From contig JALGVJ010000002.1 in assembly GCA_029838195.1 (NCBI GenBank), positions 62,001-126,000 on the forward strand: 64,000 nt of DNA, read 5' to 3'. The stretch is from Promethearchaeota archaeon. Its GTDB lineage: Archaea > Asgardarchaeota > Lokiarchaeia > Sigyniarchaeales > SOKP01. The notes under the pieces were generated by a model that saw only the letters and a list, made by a program, of their open reading frames with translations, had not been told where the DNA came from and did no database searches. A program made the translations under genes and the position numbers. Below are positions 61,177 to 64,000 of this stretch, piece by piece (position 1 is the first letter of the stretch; the number at the start of each line of letters is the position of its first letter).

Positions 61177-62328
61177 ATGAATGAAAACAAAAAAAACTTA
61201 GAGGATTTTATTCACTTTTCCACTATATTGGAAGAAAGTAATGATGAAGCTACAAGATTGAAATGTCTTGTTAAACTAATTAACTTTAATATTGAATCCG
61301 AAAAACTCATGAAAATTTTAGAGGATTTAATCATCTCTGAAGAAAGTGAATTGATCCGGGGAAAAGCCTTGGAATTTTTTTATGAAAAATTTGTCGATAT
61401 TAAAATAGATCCTTTAGAGTGGTCAATCCAAAATGATGATTCCCCTTCAATTCTATGTTTACATGAGAAATTATTAAATAGGTTCTTAGGGGATAAAGCT
61501 AACAAATTAAGATCTCTTATCCATGAGAGATATAAAAAAATTGCTGCTCTCTTTCGTATTTCCCCAGAAGAAATAAAATTTTTCCACGATTTAGGCATCA
61601 ATTTCAATTTAAATAAAAATTATCTCACGGATTCCTACATGGAATTTTATCTCCAAAAAAACATCGCATTTGGAGTTGAAAACAACCATGTTAAAGTTTT
61701 AACTATATCATTTTTTAATCAAATTCCAAAAACTATAAAAAATTTACCGTATCTTGAGCATCTGGATTTAAGTTGTAATTATTTGACAGATTTACCTAAA
61801 GAATTGACCTCTCTAAGGCGGCTGCAATTTTTAGGATTGAATTGGAATAAATTTGATCACGTGCCTATGGTACTTAAAGATTCACGTGTAAACGAAAATT
61901 TAGTGCTAGAAATGAATCATAATAACATTAAAGAAATTCCAGAATGGTTAGTTAATGTAAAAAATTTAAAATCGCTTTTACTTCGAAATAATAAAATTAA
62001 CACTTTCCACGTTCCAAGATCGAATTCAACTAAATTAGAATATCTTGATCTCAGTAATAATAAAATTTCCGAAATTCCCTTAATTTCGAAAACCTTGCAA
62101 AATTTAAAAGTATTAATCCTAAATCATAATTTAATTGCAGGCATCCCTGAAGATTTTTCCAATTTTCACTCGCTTGAAAAATTAGAATTACAGAATAATC
62201 AAATTAAAACCGTTCCAAAATTTATTCTTGATTTAAATAATTTAAAAATTCTGAATTTACGACATAATCCAATCAAGAAAAAAAGCGAGCTTTTAAAAAG
62301 AAGCAATGGACTTAAAATCATGATTTAA
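61177..62328 (+). CDS. leucine-rich-repeat protein
   Basis: A 383-aa protein. The first ~165 residues are helical, possibly HEAT-like (TRLKCLVKLINFNIES, IRGKALEFFYEKFVD). From about 175 to 375 there are seven to eight LRRs with a ~23-residue period (LEHLDLSCNYLTDLPKEL, LKSLLLRNNKINTF, LEYLDLSNNKISEIP, LKVLILNHNLIAGIP, LEKLELQNNQIKTVP). The repeats resemble the Shoc2/Ras-suppressor type. There is no signal peptide, so it is cytosolic and likely mediates protein binding. Partners are unknown; small GTPases are a guess from LRR proteins in eukaryotes. Confidence 0.85.
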   Translation: MNENKKNLEDFIHFSTILEESNDEATRLKCLVKLINFNIESEKLMKILEDLIISEESELIRGKALEFFYEKFVDIKIDPLEWSIQNDDSPSILCLHEKLLNRFLGDKANKLRSLIHERYKKIAALFRISPEEIKFFHDLGINFNLNKNYLTDSYMEFYLQKNIAFGVENNHVKVLTISFFNQIPKTIKNLPYLEHLDLSCNYLTDLPKELTSLRRLQFLGLNWNKFDHVPMVLKDSRVNENLVLEMNHNNIKEIPEWLVNVKNLKSLLLRNNKINTFHVPRSNSTKLEYLDLSNNKISEIPLISKTLQNLKVLILNHNLIAGIPEDFSNFHSLEKLELQNNQIKTVPKFILDLNNLKILNLRHNPIKKKSELLKRSNGLKIMI

Positions 62329-62672
62329 TAAAATTTCAAGGAGTATAACTTTTCTTTCTCTTTTTTTAAGAAAAATATTATTTTTAATGAAGTATTTCAT
62401 GTTAGGAATGATTGAAAGCCCCTTAAATCTCTCATAATGGTTCTAATAATGCTCAGGAGACAAAAAAAATAAAAAAACGATTTGGTAAAAATAAAGAATT
62501 GGTAAGAAGGAGTTGAAAAAGGAGAAAATAAGCAAAAAAAAAGTGAACATGTTTAAATTATTTTTAATATCCCAAAAAAAAAGGCTATATCTCTTTTTAT
62601 TTCATTTTCAAATCTCTCCATAAATTTGAAAATTTTTTTTGGGTTGGACCGTGTCCTTCGAATGTTTCACCA
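62329..62672. other. 344-bp intergenic region without recognisable gene
   Basis: AT-rich gap between the LRR gene and the convergent seven-helix membrane protein. It contains several A runs (for example around 62461-62475 and 62535-62545) and T runs that may act as terminators for both genes. I see no open frame or RNA gene. Confidence 0.45.
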
Positions 62673-63419
62673 TTACATTTTTAATTGGCTGGAAAGAATA
62701 AAGATTGATCCCATAATCCAAATAAGTCTTCCTAAAGTAAACCAAATTATCGTATTTGTCACGATTCCCAATCCTAAAATGGTCGCAAAATAAATAATTC
62801 CAATGGGAAGTAAGGAAATTCCAATTATAAGTCTATTCATGCGGACTTTTAATGCTTGATTATCCGTTCCTTTTTTAACTCGATTTAATGACATGATCGA
62901 AAGAATGTAAAGGATGGTTGGAAATAACATGAGAGCACCAAAGAAAAGATTTATATTCGTTGCTACAATGACCATGGAAGCAGATTCCCACTCTGAAGGC
63001 GGGAGCACGTTTCCTTCCACATTTCGAACGTAGATGGATTCGTTCGTGATCATTAGGATTCCAAGCACGTAGAATATAGTCCCAACTATTATAATTTTCT
63101 TTCTATTAATCGCTTTTACTGAATGTTCTATTATTTGGGTGGCAATGTAAATTAAATAAGCGAATGTAATAGCTGCAAAAATTTGAATATCTCGTACAAC
63201 ATTTACGACTTGTAACATTAAAACGCTATCTGCACCATGCGTCCAGATGATTAAATCAGAAATTGTATAAATATTCCAAGACCACATTGCACTTCCAAAT
63301 AATTTATTAACGATATAGGCTCTTTTTTTATAAATTATTATCCCCGTGATGAAAAAGCAAAAAATTTCGATAAATTTAGGGATGTATAACCAATATTCAA
63401 CGGGATCATAGACTGGCAT
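62673..63419 (-). CDS. seven-helix membrane protein of unknown function
   Basis: A 248-aa protein with seven predicted membrane helices: FIEIFCFFITGIIIY, IYTISDLIIW, IQIFAAITFAYLIYIA, IIIVGTIFYVLGILMIT, NLFFGALMLFPTILYIL, LIIGISLLPIGIIYFA and LIWIMGSIFILSS. The loops are short. There is no retinal-binding lysine pattern in helix 7, so it is not a rhodopsin. The topology recalls small sensory or histidine-kinase-associated membrane domains, but I cannot assign a family. It stands alone. Confidence 0.65.
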   Translation of the reverse strand: MPVYDPVEYWLYIPKFIEIFCFFITGIIIYKKRAYIVNKLFGSAMWSWNIYTISDLIIWTHGADSVLMLQVVNVVRDIQIFAAITFAYLIYIATQIIEHSVKAINRKKIIIVGTIFYVLGILMITNESIYVRNVEGNVLPPSEWESASMVIVATNINLFFGALMLFPTILYILSIMSLNRVKKGTDNQALKVRMNRLIIGISLLPIGIIYFATILGLGIVTNTIIWFTLGRLIWIMGSIFILSSQLKM

Positions 63420-63613
63420 TAATTCATCTAAATGAAAATCAGAATTTATTTTTTGTTTTTATAAATCATAATGATAAATAGCGCCCCTTAGTTCTTTTAA
63501 ATCACTCTTCATTTCTAATGATAACATGATCCTTAAAAATTCTCATGGAAAAAATTCTTAAATTATAATATGAATTATAAGAAATATTCAATAGTTAAAT
63601 CACGGAAAACAAG

Positions 63614-64000
63614 ATGAAAAAACTTCCAACTATTTTTCCCGATGTCTTCATTATAGAACCAGATGTATTTAAAGACGAGAGAGGTTTTTTTTTAGAATCT
63701 TATTCGTATAAAAAGTATAAAGCGTTAGGAATCGATTATATATTTGTTCAAGATAATCATGCTAAATCTAAAATTAATACTATCCGAGGACTTCATTTTT
63801 CACTCTACCCTGGACAAGTTAAGTTGATAAGATGCACGCAAGGAAGAATTTGGGATGTATTTATAGATATACGGCCCACGTCCCCTAATTTTAAAAAATG
63901 GCAAGGTGTTGAATTAACCAGCGACAATTTTTTGCAAGTATTAATTCCCGTAGGTTATGCTCATGGATATGCGGTTCTCTCAGAAACTGCTGAGGTCCAA
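63614..64000 (+). CDS. rmlC: dTDP-4-dehydrorhamnose 3,5-epimerase-like protein, N-terminal part
   Basis: Open to the window end, 129 codons visible. The sequence FIIEPDVFKDERGFFLES, VQDNHAKSK, TIRGLHFS (catalytic His region), KLIRCTQGRIWDVFIDIRP and IPVGYAHGYAVLSE are RmlC signatures. RmlC makes the 3,5-epimerised intermediate in dTDP-L-rhamnose synthesis. The start ATG follows aacaag. Together with the nucleotidyltransferase upstream it hints that more rml genes lie beyond the window. The usual full length is about 180 residues. Confidence 0.9.
   Translation, partial: MKKLPTIFPDVFIIEPDVFKDERGFFLESYSYKKYKALGIDYIFVQDNHAKSKINTIRGLHFSLYPGQVKLIRCTQGRIWDVFIDIRPTSPNFKKWQGVELTSDNFLQVLIPVGYAHGYAVLSETAEVQ

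Noticed and set aside
62673..63419. Microbial rhodopsin
   Set aside because: It has seven helices, but the last one lacks the retinal-binding Lys and the rhodopsin Asp/Trp pattern.
1..64000. tRNA or rRNA genes
   Set aside because: No GC-rich cloverleaf-like segment with T-arm and acceptor features stood out in this AT-rich window; a dedicated scan could still find an intron-split tRNA.

Overview
The window is AT-rich (my rough estimate is about 30% GC) and gene-dense, with short intergenic gaps, TATA-like promoters and only partial use of Shine-Dalgarno sites. It looks like chromosomal DNA of an Asgard archaeon, most likely Lokiarchaeia-like (Promethearchaeota). Archaeal markers are a GPN-loop GTPase, the DUF39 plus NIL-ferredoxin homocysteine pair, a minimal SufC/SufB pair, archaeoflavoprotein, PAC2 proteins and a CPSF-like metallo-beta-lactamase. 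Asgard-type eukaryotic-signature-like genes sit among them: an Arf/Rag-like small GTPase, a tandem roadblock protein, longin/roadblock-like domains fused to a receptor-like membrane protein and to a response regulator, a possible IFT52-type GIFT domain, a leucine-rich-repeat protein, and three JAMM/MPN proteins of which two form an active/inactive pair. I recognised no rRNA, tRNA or CRISPR array.

Layout. 1-9.2 kb: start of a cut gene, xylulokinase-type kinase, Lrp regulator, isopropylmalate/homocitrate/Re-citrate synthase-type enzyme, GIFT-like coiled-coil protein, sugar nucleotidyltransferase, GPN GTPase, and a small deoxyribosyltransferase-like protein divergent from an orphan DNA methyltransferase. 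9.2-20 kb: a giant surface protein with Ig-like repeats and a cytosolic tail, a STAS-like protein, a DMT transporter, a Zn/Cd-type P-type ATPase and a CehA/McbA-type metallohydrolase. 20-24.4 kb: XRE-CBS regulator divergent from the two-gene homocysteine operon, then HdrC-HdrB. 24.4-29.8 kb: a small orphan gene, a free-standing SMC hinge, a response regulator with a longin-like tail, an ArsR/small-GTPase operon, an Lrp-like regulator behind a duplicated promoter element, and a winged-helix protein.

29.8-41.1 kb: peroxiredoxin and SufC-SufB with a perfect 18-bp palindrome upstream; two tandem PAC2 proteins ending in HbYX-like tails; an MFS_2 transporter and a transposase relic lying between two copies of a ~145-170 bp leader; a polyferredoxin facing an archaeoflavoprotein; a divergent KH/beta-CASP protein followed by an IscU-like scaffold without its first cysteine. 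41.2-47.5 kb: CopA-type ATPase with YHS and zinc-ribbon tails, a large membrane protein with two winged-helix-like repeats, and a small HTH-like gene. 47.5-56.2 kb: the MPN cluster (inactive MPN, active MPN, zinc-ribbon protein, divergent third MPN), then a ChlI/ChlD-type chelatase fusion and an ATP-grasp ligase. 56.2-64 kb: tandem roadblock protein, second sugar nucleotidyltransferase, coiled-coil protein, histidinol-phosphatase, alpha/beta hydrolase, LRR protein, 7-TM protein and the start of an RmlC-type epimerase.

Themes. Several loci handle iron-sulfur and sulfur chemistry (SufCB, IscU-like scaffold, homocysteine from aspartate semialdehyde, HdrCB, ferredoxins). Others suggest proteasome/ubiquitin-like control (PAC2 with HbYX tails, Rpn11/Rpn8-like MPN pair) and GTPase-longin-roadblock signalling. 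The strongest candidates for something undescribed are the stand-alone SMC hinge at 25020-25757 and the MPN cluster at 47561-52381.
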